A stretch of 64,000 nucleotides of DNA from Pseudobdellovibrionaceae bacterium (GTDB lineage Bacteria > Bdellovibrionota > Bdellovibrionia > Bdellovibrionales > Bdellovibrionaceae), in the NCBI GenBank assembly GCA_016719575.1, contig JADJYV010000013.1, positions 620,001 to 684,000 of the forward strand, given 5' to 3'. A program made the position numbers and the translations under genes. The notes beneath the pieces are model-generated. The model saw only the letters and a list, made by a program, of their open reading frames with translations, made no database searches and was not told the origin of the DNA. Below, piece by piece: positions 34,716 through 43,630 of the stretch (positions are counted from its first letter, which is position 1; every line of letters begins with the position of its first letter).

Positions 34716-35891
34716 TGAAAATCCTCTCCAAACCAACAACAATTAGCATTACTGATGCCTCACAAAACGTAGGAGTCCCCAATTATATTGCGAATCTAGC
34801 CCCAGGCACTGGATACGAAATCCCCAACTCACTTGTTTCTGTTGCCTTTCAAGAGTTTGCTGGTCGATATGGTTATCAAATGGGCGTCTATGCTTATAGC
34901 GGCGGCTGTTACGATACAACGTGGTCAGCTCTTAATCAACGGTGGTGGGCATAATGATTTTAATGGAAATGCCGTGTATGGCTTTTCCTTATACTCTTCA
35001 GAAAATCCAAAATGGCAATTGATCCGCCCAAGCACATCTCCTCCTGTTGGCACCGATCCAACAAAAATATACCCAGACACCTGTCCAAATGGAGATCCGA
35101 CGGCAACTCACACTTATAATCAAATTATTTATGACGAGCACAACGACAAACTTGTCCTGTGCGGATTATCCGCATATTTCGGTGGTGGCGGAATCTCAGC
35201 TCGAATTCGCGCGCTGGATCTTACCACAAAAACATGGGACCCCTATTCAAGTCATCCTGCTAAGCCCGTACAAGGGTCTGAAGTGGCAGCAGTCTATGAC
35301 TCGAAGCTGAAAATTATCTGGGACAAAGGCGCCCCGGGGGGGGGCCCCCACAAAAAAAAGGGGGGGGGGGGGGGTTTTCCCTTCAGGAGTGACGGATTTT
35401 CGCTGCATCAAGACGCCCCTTTGGCGCTTGATCCGAATAGAAGAATTCTTGTCGCAATTGGTGGCTACGCAGGAAGTCCAAGCTGGAATACGTCCTCCAC
35501 CGAAATGGTGCTTTGGGATTTAACGAGCTCCACATCTGTGAAGTGTTATGAAAAAAGCGCTCTCGCTGGCTTTCCTGCTGGATTGAAAACGGCCAAAATT
35601 GGCTTAGAGTTTCACCCACCCAGTGGAAGTTTTGTCGCCTGGAGCGGAGGCACTAAAATATACAGGCTTATCCCCCCGGCCACAAATCCATTTTCTAACC
35701 CTTGGACCTTTGAAACCAAAACTGCATCAGGAAAATTGCCCAATGATGTTGGCAGTGGAGTTTATGGACGATTTAGATGGGCACCCTATCCAGGCAACCC
35801 CGCGAAAGGGGTCTTTGTAATGAGTATGCCCGGCCCAGGCTCTGACGGCTGGTCGGCCATTAACACTTACATTTATAAACCTGACTTTTAA
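34715..35891 (+). pseudogene. Kelch-like beta-propeller gene interrupted by a frameshift
   Basis: The N-terminal frame (34715-34954) ends GGCYDTTWSALN then stops; the rest continues one base ahead in another frame to 35891. Joining them near 34918-34935 restores the Kelch-type pattern YSGGCYDT then LLINGGGHNDFNGNAVYGF, so one extra base lies there. Later blades read GGGGISARIRALDL and AIGGYAGSP. A block of G, C and A homopolymers at 35332-35380 encodes a nonsense GPHKKKGGGGG stretch and looks artificial. So either the gene is dead or the assembly has errors. It starts MKILSKPTTISIT, like the gene before, and has no signal peptide. Confidence 0.75.
35332..35380. other. Homopolymer block, probable sequencing or assembly artefact
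   Basis: Runs of 4 C, 9 G, 5 C, 8 A, 15 G, 4 T and 3 C follow one another inside the Kelch-like gene. Nothing like it occurs elsewhere in the window, and poly-G is a known error of two-colour short-read chemistry. The reading frame stays open across it. Confidence 0.7.
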
Positions 35892-36036
35892 AAACTGCCC
35901 CACCAAATTGAGCATTAATATCGCCCAGCGTTATCTTGACGGATCGTGAAATCCAAATCCCGTCACAGTAATTTTATTGTAATTCGTAGACTGTCGGTCT
36001 ATTTCTTGGTCGATATCAAATTTATGGAGGTTCCCA

Positions 36037-36552
36037 ATGAAAACACGTTTAGCTGCTATAATTTCTCTTATTTCTTTGTCTTTCGTTTTAACCAGCTGCA
36101 AATCGGGCGAAATCATCAACGGTGAAGTTCCAAACGAGCACTTAGCCGAAGCAAAAAAGCTAGAAGGTACCTATCATGGGCAATTTAACGGCGTTAATGG
36201 GACACTCGCTATCCACTTTGAAGGAAACCGCCCTGTCGTAACCTACCAAAATGAAAATGGCACCGACCTGCTCAATAATGATTGCAATAGTCAAATTGGC
36301 CAGCTGCGCGAAGTGGAAGTAAAAAATCAAATTTCTTCTGCTGTTTTTGATTTTGATCCAGGCACTTGCAATAAAAAAGTTGCAGGACGACATCTTCGTA
36401 TCGTTGCCAAAGAAGCTAGTGGCAGCACCCAATTAACTCTTGGTCTTGTTGAAACGGCTACAGGACGCCCTTACTGCGGTATACGTGGTCCCGATTCAGT
36501 CTGTGAAATTCACTATGACTACACCTACTTATATGGAAACTTCAGCCGTTAG
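36037..36552 (+). CDS. Hypothetical lipoprotein, first of a tandem pair
   Basis: A 171-residue lipoprotein with a signal peptide ending VLTSC (Cys about residue 21). It is a close paralogue of the next gene: both share NGEVP, KxEGxYxGQFNGV, FEGNRPVVTY, NGTDLLNN and a YxYLYGxF end. The predicted structure is beta-rich. Four mature Cys could form disulfides. GGAGG seven bases before the ATG is a strong ribosome binding site. Function unknown. Confidence 0.8.
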   Translation: MKTRLAAIISLISLSFVLTSCKSGEIINGEVPNEHLAEAKKLEGTYHGQFNGVNGTLAIHFEGNRPVVTYQNENGTDLLNNDCNSQIGQLREVEVKNQISSAVFDFDPGTCNKKVAGRHLRIVAKEASGSTQLTLGLVETATGRPYCGIRGPDSVCEIHYDYTYLYGNFSR

Positions 36553-36601
36553 TCGTCCACACATGACAGCCAGCAATTTCACCGACGGGGTTAATTAATT
36601 T

Positions 36602-37159
36602 ATGAAAGCGCAACTCATCAATGTCATTTCTTTCTTACTCCTTTCGTTCCTTTTGTCTGGCTGTAAGTCCGTCGAAATTTACAACGGCGAAGTCCCGGCC
36701 TCACTCCTTGCTTCAGCAAAGAAAATTGAAGGCATTTATACAGGCCAATTTAATGGGGTTAGCGGCAATTTAGTTATTAGCTTTGAAGGGAATCGCCCGG
36801 TAGTTACTTATAAAAATAAAAATGGGACCGACCTTCTTAACAACCACTGCAACAGTGAATTCGGTCTCTTGCGAGACGTTGTTGTCAAAGATGAAGATAA
36901 AAATCCACGTATCGATTCTGCCATTTTTGACTTCAATCCTGCGAACTGCAGCTTGGTCGTTGATGGACGAAGTCTTCGCATTGACCTTAAAGAAAAAGAT
37001 GGCCATCTTCGTTTGAATCTCAGCCTTCTACAAATGGTTCAAAAACGTTATGAATGTGGTGTCTACGGTCCACATCCTGGATTTCCTGGAGGGGGACCTG
37101 GATCAAATTGCCAACCCCGATATGATTATTTCTACTTGTACGGAACTTTCACTCGCTAA
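36602..37159 (+). CDS. Hypothetical lipoprotein, second of a tandem pair
   Basis: A 185-residue lipoprotein with the lipobox LLSGC and a sequence parallel to the preceding gene, from which it arose by tandem duplication. It differs by a Gly/Pro-rich insertion near the C-terminus (HPGFPGGGPGSN) and a slightly longer middle. The ribosome binding site is poor. Its stop overlaps that of the convergent DUF429 gene. Function unknown. Confidence 0.8.
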   Translation: MKAQLINVISFLLLSFLLSGCKSVEIYNGEVPASLLASAKKIEGIYTGQFNGVSGNLVISFEGNRPVVTYKNKNGTDLLNNHCNSEFGLLRDVVVKDEDKNPRIDSAIFDFNPANCSLVVDGRSLRIDLKEKDGHLRLNLSLLQMVQKRYECGVYGPHPGFPGGGPGSNCQPRYDYFYLYGTFTR

Positions 37160-38034
37160 AACTTCCAGCTAATTTTTTCTTTCGGAAACGAAATCCAGTC
37201 TTCGCTCTTTGGAAAGTTTCGAGGACGAGGCTCCGTCTGCCCCATATACTCGAGAAATGCAGTTATTGCGCAGATGAAAGCTTCGAATGCATGGTTATTC
37301 TCTACCATGAGGCGACGGTCTTGATCATAAACGAAGGCGACATTGTGCTCGCTCAGTTCTTTTAAAATCCCGCGACGACTGTCCTCTCCGGTGGCCGCAT
37401 GTTTATGTGAGCGCAATTGTGATTTTAAAACGTGCAAAGAATTTCCAATTCTCCAAACGGAAAGTCTTGGATAAACCTCAATAGCGGGAAGTTCTAAACG
37501 ACGTAAAATAAATGCAGCTCGTGCCAACATGGGAGCCGCATTTGCACCCATAGCATTTGGTATATGAAATGGCTCCTCGAGTTGACTCGCCAAATGAAGC
37601 TCAACGGCTCTTTGAGTATAGGGAGTAAATAATTTCTTGGGCTTTTTACCTTCGTTTTTTTCTCTTGTGTAATCCCACATCCAGCGAATATGCGGTTCTT
37701 CACAACTCTCATAGCCTGGACATTTTTGTAAGCACTGAAGGCAGTTCGGCAATCTCCACGGCGAATCGAGGGCAATGGTGTGAATCATCCCGTGGTATTG
37801 TTCAAGAATTTCATGAATCTTGATATCTGCGGAAACGTCTTCGTCCGACTTTATACGCTCAAAAATTTTGGCTAGAAAAACCTTGTGGTGTTTTGGATAA
37901 TATTCAATCAAAGCAAGACAAGCTTTGTCGGCCTTCCCTCCCCCGAGGGATAGGCCCGCAAAACGAATGACATCCCCTACATAAGAGGATTCACGGGACG
38001 AGTGGCGAGTACTTGATACCCGGCTTTTTGACAT
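37156..38034 (-). CDS. DUF429 family protein (predicted RNase H-like fold)
   Basis: A 292-residue protein. The domain begins about residue 24 with FAGLSLGGGKADKACLALI, and the acidic motif IALDSPW lies near residue 93, as in DUF429 proteins, which are predicted to have an RNase H-like nuclease fold. A Cys-rich part (CLQCLQKCPGYESC) could bind a metal. The ATG at 38034 has AGGAG ten bases before it but overlaps the GHMP kinase gene by 58 bases. Function unknown; it may share the transcript of the kinase. Confidence 0.72.
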   Translation of the reverse strand: MSKSRVSSTRHSSRESSYVGDVIRFAGLSLGGGKADKACLALIEYYPKHHKVFLAKIFERIKSDEDVSADIKIHEILEQYHGMIHTIALDSPWRLPNCLQCLQKCPGYESCEEPHIRWMWDYTREKNEGKKPKKLFTPYTQRAVELHLASQLEEPFHIPNAMGANAAPMLARAAFILRRLELPAIEVYPRLSVWRIGNSLHVLKSQLRSHKHAATGEDSRRGILKELSEHNVAFVYDQDRRLMVENNHAFEAFICAITAFLEYMGQTEPRPRNFPKSEDWISFPKEKISWKF

Positions 38035-38972
38035 GCCTCTGCCACTCCTTTCCTACTATTTTCTGGGGTCCATACGAGCACGCAGCCTCCGCCGCCCGCT
38101 CCACAAATTTTAACAGCTTCAGCACCGTTCTGCAAAGAAAGCTCATGTAACTTTTGAATTTCAGGGCTACAAAAAGCCGGCGCCAAACGAACTCGAGCTT
38201 CATATTCGTCCCGAAACAAACCCGGCAATCGCGTCCATTCCGAATGAAGTATTGCCTTTTCTGTCCGAATTGCAATGTCCCTAATGTCACGAAGCGCTTG
38301 AAGGGTTTTTTGATCCTTTTCGACTGCCCCCTTCATCACTTCAAAATTATTTAGTCCGGAATGATGTGCCTTTCCGGTGTAAACTAGCAAAAAATGCCGG
38401 GCCAAAGGAGAGTTCTCAACTTCCAGAACCTGCTGACTAATTCCGTGTGTGTCGTATTTAAGAATATTAATCCCCCCGCTAATCGCAGGATAATAGTCTT
38501 GGGTTCCGGTGGGTGTATTTAATATTTCGGCCTCAATGTTGTGGGCAATATGAACAAGGTCGTGATTATTTCTAAAACTTCGCTCGCAAAATTGCGCGAA
38601 GGCCTTCATTAAAGAAATCGTCAGGCTAGAACTCCCACCGAGTCCGCCGCCAACAGGACTCTCAGACTTGGTCGTAAGATGAAATCCACTGTGGTGTGGG
38701 CGCCAGTATCTCAATTGTGCTTGCAAAAGAATCATCCGCGGATCTGGATCCTTCAATGCCTCTTCAAGGCTACGATAGCTTTTTGTGACTTCTAAATCTT
38801 TTGAATCTAAAATGATTTGCCCATCGCTCAGGCTTTCAATAATGACATGAGTGTAAATATCGATCGCAACATTCACTGTCGCAGCCCCACCGACAAATAA
38901 ATACAAGGGCCATAAATCTAAAGTTCCGCCAGCCAAATCTACACGAGTTGGAGATTTTACATGTATTTTCAT
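37977..38972 (-). CDS. GHMP family sugar kinase
   Basis: About 331 residues. GHMP motif 1 is SPTRVDLAGGTLDLWP at the N-terminus, motif 2 is SPVGGGLGGSSSLT (phosphate loop), and motif 3 is KICGAGGGGCVLVW. The nearest subgroup by feel is the heptose-7-phosphate/fucose kinase-like branch, but the sugar cannot be assigned. The start at 38972 overlaps the DUF4340 stop as ATGA, with AGGA at proper spacing. It is translationally coupled to a Gld-type ABC operon, an unusual companion. Confidence 0.83.
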   Translation of the reverse strand: MKIHVKSPTRVDLAGGTLDLWPLYLFVGGAATVNVAIDIYTHVIIESLSDGQIILDSKDLEVTKSYRSLEEALKDPDPRMILLQAQLRYWRPHHSGFHLTTKSESPVGGGLGGSSSLTISLMKAFAQFCERSFRNNHDLVHIAHNIEAEILNTPTGTQDYYPAISGGINILKYDTHGISQQVLEVENSPLARHFLLVYTGKAHHSGLNNFEVMKGAVEKDQKTLQALRDIRDIAIRTEKAILHSEWTRLPGLFRDEYEARVRLAPAFCSPEIQKLHELSLQNGAEAVKICGAGGGGCVLVWTPENSRKGVAEACQKAGYQVLATRPVNPLM

Positions 38973-40294
38973 TGAGCATCCTTTGGAAGAAGTCCCGCTA
39001 AACCCCAAGACTCAACAACACTCGGCTCTAGTCCAAAAACGTCTGCGAAGAGGTCCGTCTTTGTGAGTACTAAATCTCTCTCACCGACGAGTGCCTTTTT
39101 CTTGATCGTTTGCCCCCATGCCAGCCTAAAAAGCTCCTCCCCGCCTTCACCACGCAAGACCAACTTGTTACTTGCCACAAAGCGTGACTGATCCATTTTT
39201 TCAAGATACTCGGTGACTGCAGATTCACTCAGCCGGGCGATGAGATTTCTAACATTCTTCTCTTCAATGAGAGCGGACTTCTCACCGCTTAAACGCCATC
39301 CCTCTTTTTCTTTTTTGAGGCTCCATTTTTTTAATGGTGTTTCTACTTCGATTTGCTGGACCAAGAGATTTTTAAAATCGAACGGTTCGCGTCTATCCCT
39401 CAAGGTCATCAGAGTCATAGAAAATAATTCTTCGGCCTTGCCACGCTCGAGCTTCAATAAAAACTTTGGATCCTTTATGGCTGCGTATAAGGTTTTATCT
39501 GCCGATTCTGAAATGACTGCAGACCAGTTTTTATCACCACTCTTCAAAGACAGACTCGCCTTTTCTTGCGACAACGGCATCGCCAGCAAAAACTCTTTTG
39601 CTTGAATTTCATTTAACGAGGTTAGAATTTCGCGAATTTTGTTTTGATCAAGCTTTAAATCAGGCGCCCCTGGGCTTAACCACTTTCCGTCCTTTTTAAT
39701 GAGAGTGAACTCTTCCTTAGAGGACTTCACTCGGATCTCGTCAACAGTACCGATCTTCCCTCGATACAACCTCTTATCCCTAAAATCCATCGCTGAGCTC
39801 TGAGAACGCATCGCCCACTGCGACGAAGTGAGTAAGACTCTCGACTCGGAATCTCTTCGAACAAAGCTATTACCTTCAAAGTTTTTCTTTGTTGAGACTG
39901 AAATCACTGTCGATTTTCCCAATTGATTAGTAAATGTCACCTTAGCGTAGTCTTTGTCTAGACCGTATAAGCCCCAATCAATGGGGCTCTGTTCGATCGC
40001 ATCTCCCAAACTCTTTTCGCTTGTCAAACCTGAAACAAAATCTTCAACGAATTGATTGTCCGCCCAATCTTGAAATGGCTCAAGCAGAGTCCACCCCTCG
40101 GCGTCGCGCTTTAGTAAAACTTTTCCCTTAGAATTCTCCACTTGAACTTGATGAATCTGCTCTGGCAAGTCCTGAATAATCTTGCTTTCTTGAGCGAGTT
40201 TATCTTCTTCTTTTTGAGGACTGTAAAACTCAAAATAATAAGTACTCAAAATCAGAATAATAACTAAAACAGCAAAGACTTTTGTCTTATTCAT
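38969..40294 (-). CDS. DUF4340 domain protein of a Gld-type ABC cluster
   Basis: About 441 residues with one N-terminal membrane helix (TKVFAVLVIILILSTYYF) and a large periplasmic part of repeated beta units, for example KKDGKWLSPG and EKEGWRLSG, typical of DUF4340. This family is usually encoded beside GldG-like proteins, as here. An ATG nine bases earlier overlaps the upstream gene, but its Shine-Dalgarno would be too close, so 40294 is preferred. Its role in the complex is unknown. Confidence 0.82.
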   Translation of the reverse strand: MNKTKVFAVLVIILILSTYYFEFYSPQKEEDKLAQESKIIQDLPEQIHQVQVENSKGKVLLKRDAEGWTLLEPFQDWADNQFVEDFVSGLTSEKSLGDAIEQSPIDWGLYGLDKDYAKVTFTNQLGKSTVISVSTKKNFEGNSFVRRDSESRVLLTSSQWAMRSQSSAMDFRDKRLYRGKIGTVDEIRVKSSKEEFTLIKKDGKWLSPGAPDLKLDQNKIREILTSLNEIQAKEFLLAMPLSQEKASLSLKSGDKNWSAVISESADKTLYAAIKDPKFLLKLERGKAEELFSMTLMTLRDRREPFDFKNLLVQQIEVETPLKKWSLKKEKEGWRLSGEKSALIEEKNVRNLIARLSESAVTEYLEKMDQSRFVASNKLVLRGEGGEELFRLAWGQTIKKKALVGERDLVLTKTDLFADVFGLEPSVVESWGLAGLLPKDAQ

Positions 40295-40295
40295 A

Positions 40296-41831
40296 CTAGG
40301 CATGTCTCCGCTTCATCCACAGGGTGACGCTTGTACCAAGTAAAAACAAGGGCAAAGGAATCGCAAACAAAAAGACAAATAGATAAAACATTGAATCTGT
40401 CAGAATCAATTTTGTAACTTGATTCTCTTTGGGGGTTACGCTGATTAGATTTTCTTCTTTAGACAGAAATGCCATCGAATTAAGTACCAGATCGCGATTC
40501 AAAATTTGACCTAGAAGTTGGTTTCCTAAAAACTCCGTCTCACCGATAACTATTAAGTTGAATTCTTTTCCGGTAGTCGAACCTGGAAATTTTCCTTTTG
40601 CCAGCATAGCCAGTGTGTAAGACCCCTGCGGTCCATTGTCTTTAATATCCAAGGACTCAAAGGACATGGAGCTTTCTGGGACTTTCACCAAATCATCAAT
40701 GCTCACGCCTTCAGGAGTATTTTGTCTTCTGAAGGACATCGGGTTTCTGAAAACAAGGGCTCCATTCTTATCGAAGACTTTGGTGATTTCGCTTGAACTC
40801 GAAAAAACTGTCGCGATCGTTTGCCCTTGCTGAATTCCAGTCCCTGCAGGCGTTTCTACGAGGTTCAAAACGTAGTTGTTCATTGGAACAATACCTAGAG
40901 TTGATAATACCTTTTCAAAACCTTGGGTTTGCCTGGACTTAAGAGCGACGAAGAGGGAACCCCCTCGCCTTAAATAATCTTCGAGCCCCTGGATTTCATA
41001 GTCTAGCAATCTTTGATTTGGACCAATCATCACTGCGGCATCAGCATCCTCTGGTATCTTTGCATTTAAATTTAATGCCAAAGGCTTTACGACATAACGA
41101 TTATTTTCGAGCATAAGTTTCAAGGCATTGATTCCGTCTCCCTCTCGCGAGTCCTCTAAACTTTTCTCTCCATGCCCGCCAATAAAGTAAACGATTTTGT
41201 CCTTTTCTCGAGTGACTTTAACCAGCGCATTCGTTACATCTTGCTCATCAATTTTTTCGATTCGATTTCTTTGGCCTTGGTACTCTAAAAATACAGAGCC
41301 ACTCCCTTTAGTTACGCCAAACTTTTCAGCTAAATCAGGTCTCTCGTTTAACTCGATAAACTCCAACTTTATACTCGCGCTCTGATCTTGATATTTTTTT
41401 AATAAATCCCTGAATTGTTTGCGCTGTTCATCAACCCCCTCAGTTCCCTTCTTATAAAAAAATCTCACCCAGAGATCTCCTTTTAAGGATTTAACGAGTT
41501 TGATCGATTGATCAGAAAGAGTGTTTATATGACTTCCAGAAAAATCCCACACTTTATAGTGGCGAATCGAAAGAAAGTTGGCCACAACTAAAACAACAAA
41601 AACGAGACCGATGAGGGCCCCCATATTCATCCCATGTTTCGTGGTTTTCATTGATAAAAAGACTGTGACTGATTTTCTCTCTCGGTAAAGCGCCGCAAAG
41701 ACAAACACGAAAAAAAGTCCGATAGGAATCCACAAAAATGGAATCCATACTCCCACCAAAAACCTCGTGATTACAAAACCCAATACACTGATTCCGGCGA
41801 GCGACAATAAAATTTTACTCATGCGTTCCAT
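40296..41831 (-). CDS. GldG-like ABC-type transport auxiliary protein
   Basis: A 511-residue protein with two or three membrane helices at the N-terminus (about 10-50 and 70-90), a large extracytoplasmic domain and a C-terminal helix near 480-505. The domain starts HINTLSDQSIKLVKSL and contains YFIGGHGEKSLEDS, hallmarks of GldG/ABC_transp_aux proteins. GGAGG eight bases upstream supports the ATG. Linked to the permease (5-base gap) and DUF4340 gene. In Bacteroidetes GldAFG supports gliding; elsewhere the substrate is unknown. Confidence 0.88.
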   Translation of the reverse strand: MERMSKILLSLAGISVLGFVITRFLVGVWIPFLWIPIGLFFVFVFAALYRERKSVTVFLSMKTTKHGMNMGALIGLVFVVLVVANFLSIRHYKVWDFSGSHINTLSDQSIKLVKSLKGDLWVRFFYKKGTEGVDEQRKQFRDLLKKYQDQSASIKLEFIELNERPDLAEKFGVTKGSGSVFLEYQGQRNRIEKIDEQDVTNALVKVTREKDKIVYFIGGHGEKSLEDSREGDGINALKLMLENNRYVVKPLALNLNAKIPEDADAAVMIGPNQRLLDYEIQGLEDYLRRGGSLFVALKSRQTQGFEKVLSTLGIVPMNNYVLNLVETPAGTGIQQGQTIATVFSSSSEITKVFDKNGALVFRNPMSFRRQNTPEGVSIDDLVKVPESSMSFESLDIKDNGPQGSYTLAMLAKGKFPGSTTGKEFNLIVIGETEFLGNQLLGQILNRDLVLNSMAFLSKEENLISVTPKENQVTKLILTDSMFYLFVFLFAIPLPLFLLGTSVTLWMKRRHA

Positions 41832-41836
41832 CTAAA

Positions 41837-42610
41837 CTACCTCCATCGAGACGATTCAACGACTCTTTCGGCCAAAAAACAAAATAACGCTATCACGCTA
41901 AACAAGAACACCAATGCGCTTGTGCGAATGGTGCCTTCTGCCCAACTACCCAAGTGCGTATTCATCGAAATATGTTCAAACACCATTCGCGCGGCCTGGC
42001 TATCGGTCAACTCTGCGCCAGCGCCGATAAACCAAATTGACAAATTAAAAGCCACTGATGTTCCGTAAGCAACCAAAGCATTTTCAGTAAGACTCGAACA
42101 AAACATGTCCATGGCAGCATAGGCTGCTCCTACTAGAAAAATTCCGAAAAAAGCGATAAGCAATGGCGCCCAGTTAAATTGGGTCATCGTCCGTGTTGCC
42201 ATAGGATAAAGCAGCGCCAAAAGAACCATTCCACCCACCGCCGCCAGTGCAGCAAAATATTTGCCCAAAACAATTTCGCTGGAGGTGACCGGCGAAGTTA
42301 AAAGCAAATCAAAAGTCCGTAATTTTTTTTCTTCGGCAAACAATCTCATTGTCAAAGCTGGAACTACAAAAATGAGCATCAAGTTCAGATAAGACATATG
42401 CCTTAAGAAAAGAGCATAATGGATATTCAGTTGCTGCTGCGGCAGGTTTTGTTGAAACATATAATTCGCCAAAAGCTGCGAAAACAAATTGAGCTGGATT
42501 GGATAGGACCAACTGAGCACAACGGCCACCAAAAATCCAATGATATAAAAACTCGGGCTCAAGTAGAAACCTTTGAGTTCTTTTTTAAAAATTGTCATCG
42601 TCCCCATCAT
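41837..42610 (-). CDS. ABC transporter permease (GldF-like)
   Basis: A 257-residue membrane protein with about six helices. The first helix is FYIIGFLVAVVLSWSYPI, and the family motif LRTFDLLLTSPVTSSEIVLGKY follows helix 2 (positions about 95-116), as in ABC-2 type permeases. Its ATG overlaps the ATPase stop as ATGA, and GGGAG precedes. It forms the channel part with the ATPase encoded upstream. Confidence 0.9.
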   Translation of the reverse strand: MMGTMTIFKKELKGFYLSPSFYIIGFLVAVVLSWSYPIQLNLFSQLLANYMFQQNLPQQQLNIHYALFLRHMSYLNLMLIFVVPALTMRLFAEEKKLRTFDLLLTSPVTSSEIVLGKYFAALAAVGGMVLLALLYPMATRTMTQFNWAPLLIAFFGIFLVGAAYAAMDMFCSSLTENALVAYGTSVAFNLSIWFIGAGAELTDSQAARMVFEHISMNTHLGSWAEGTIRTSALVFLFSVIALFCFLAERVVESSRWR

Positions 42611-43551
42611 GGCTGTACTCCCGCTTGGTCTTGGCCGTATGTTAACTTTAAGAACACATCTTCGAGATCGACCTTGTGCGGACTCAGCTCTAAGAGACCA
42701 AGTCCCTCTTTAACTACTCGCGATGAGATTGCATCTACAACCTCATCTGTTCCTCGAATGTGAACCTCCCAGTCGTGCCGACTCGCTCCCTGGTTTGCCG
42801 AAACGACACCCTCAATACCACCTAGAAGAGTTTTCAAATCAGCTACGTCTTTGCGAAGTCGAATGTTCAGGCGGCTTTGCCCTTGATTTTGAACTGCTAA
42901 ATTTTCAATGCGGTCCTGGGCCACAATACGTCCCTGGTGAATGATAATCACACGCTCACAAGTTGCTTGGACTTCGCTCAATATATGAGTCGAAAGAATA
43001 ATCGTATGGTGCCCCCGCAGGACCTTAATCAAATCACGAATCTCTGCTACTTGTTTGGGGTCAAGCCCCACCGTCGGCTCATCAAGAACCAAAACTTCAG
43101 GATCAGAAACCAAAGCCTGTGCAATTCCAACTCTCTGCCTATACCCCTTCGACAAGTTCTGTATCAAACGCTTTTGAACAGAACCAAGGTTCGTTTTTTC
43201 TAGTGCCATATCAATTTGAGTTTTAATTTTTTCTCTGGGAACTTTTTTAAGATCCGCCACGTACTTCAAATAATCTCGAACGTACATATCCGTATAAACT
43301 GGAGGCGTTTCTGGCAAATAACCAATTCGCTTTTTTACCTCAAGTGGACTCTCAAAAACATCAAAACCAGCGATCTTTGCAACTCCGGAAGTCGGAGCCA
43401 TAAAGCCCGTGATAATTTTCATTGTCGTTGATTTTCCAGCTCCATTTGGTCCAAGAAAACCAACGACTTCCCCTTTATTCACCGTGAAGTTGATCATATT
43501 GATCGCACGGCGAGGACCATAATCCTTTGTTAGGTCACGCACTTCAATCAT
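42607..43551 (-). CDS. ABC transporter ATP-binding protein (GldA-like)
   Basis: About 314 residues. Walker A is GPNGAGKSTT, the signature is LSKGYRQRVG, Walker B is VLVLDEP, followed by the switch His in ILSTHILSE. The C-terminal 90 residues form the accessory domain common in the GldA/NatA branch. The frame runs to 43611, but GAGGAG six bases before the ATG at 43551 and the usual N-terminus MIEVRDLTKDYG fix the start. It is the first gene of the ATPase-permease-GldG-DUF4340-GHMP-DUF429 operon. Confidence 0.93.
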   Translation of the reverse strand: MIEVRDLTKDYGPRRAINMINFTVNKGEVVGFLGPNGAGKSTTMKIITGFMAPTSGVAKIAGFDVFESPLEVKKRIGYLPETPPVYTDMYVRDYLKYVADLKKVPREKIKTQIDMALEKTNLGSVQKRLIQNLSKGYRQRVGIAQALVSDPEVLVLDEPTVGLDPKQVAEIRDLIKVLRGHHTIILSTHILSEVQATCERVIIIHQGRIVAQDRIENLAVQNQGQSRLNIRLRKDVADLKTLLGGIEGVVSANQGASRHDWEVHIRGTDEVVDAISSRVVKEGLGLLELSPHKVDLEDVFLKLTYGQDQAGVQP

Positions 43552-43630
43552 AGGTTTCTCCTCTATAGAAAGGAATTCTATTCGCCCCGCAGGGACAGTC
43601 AAGGCGACCACCCATGAAGCGAGGCGGCAT

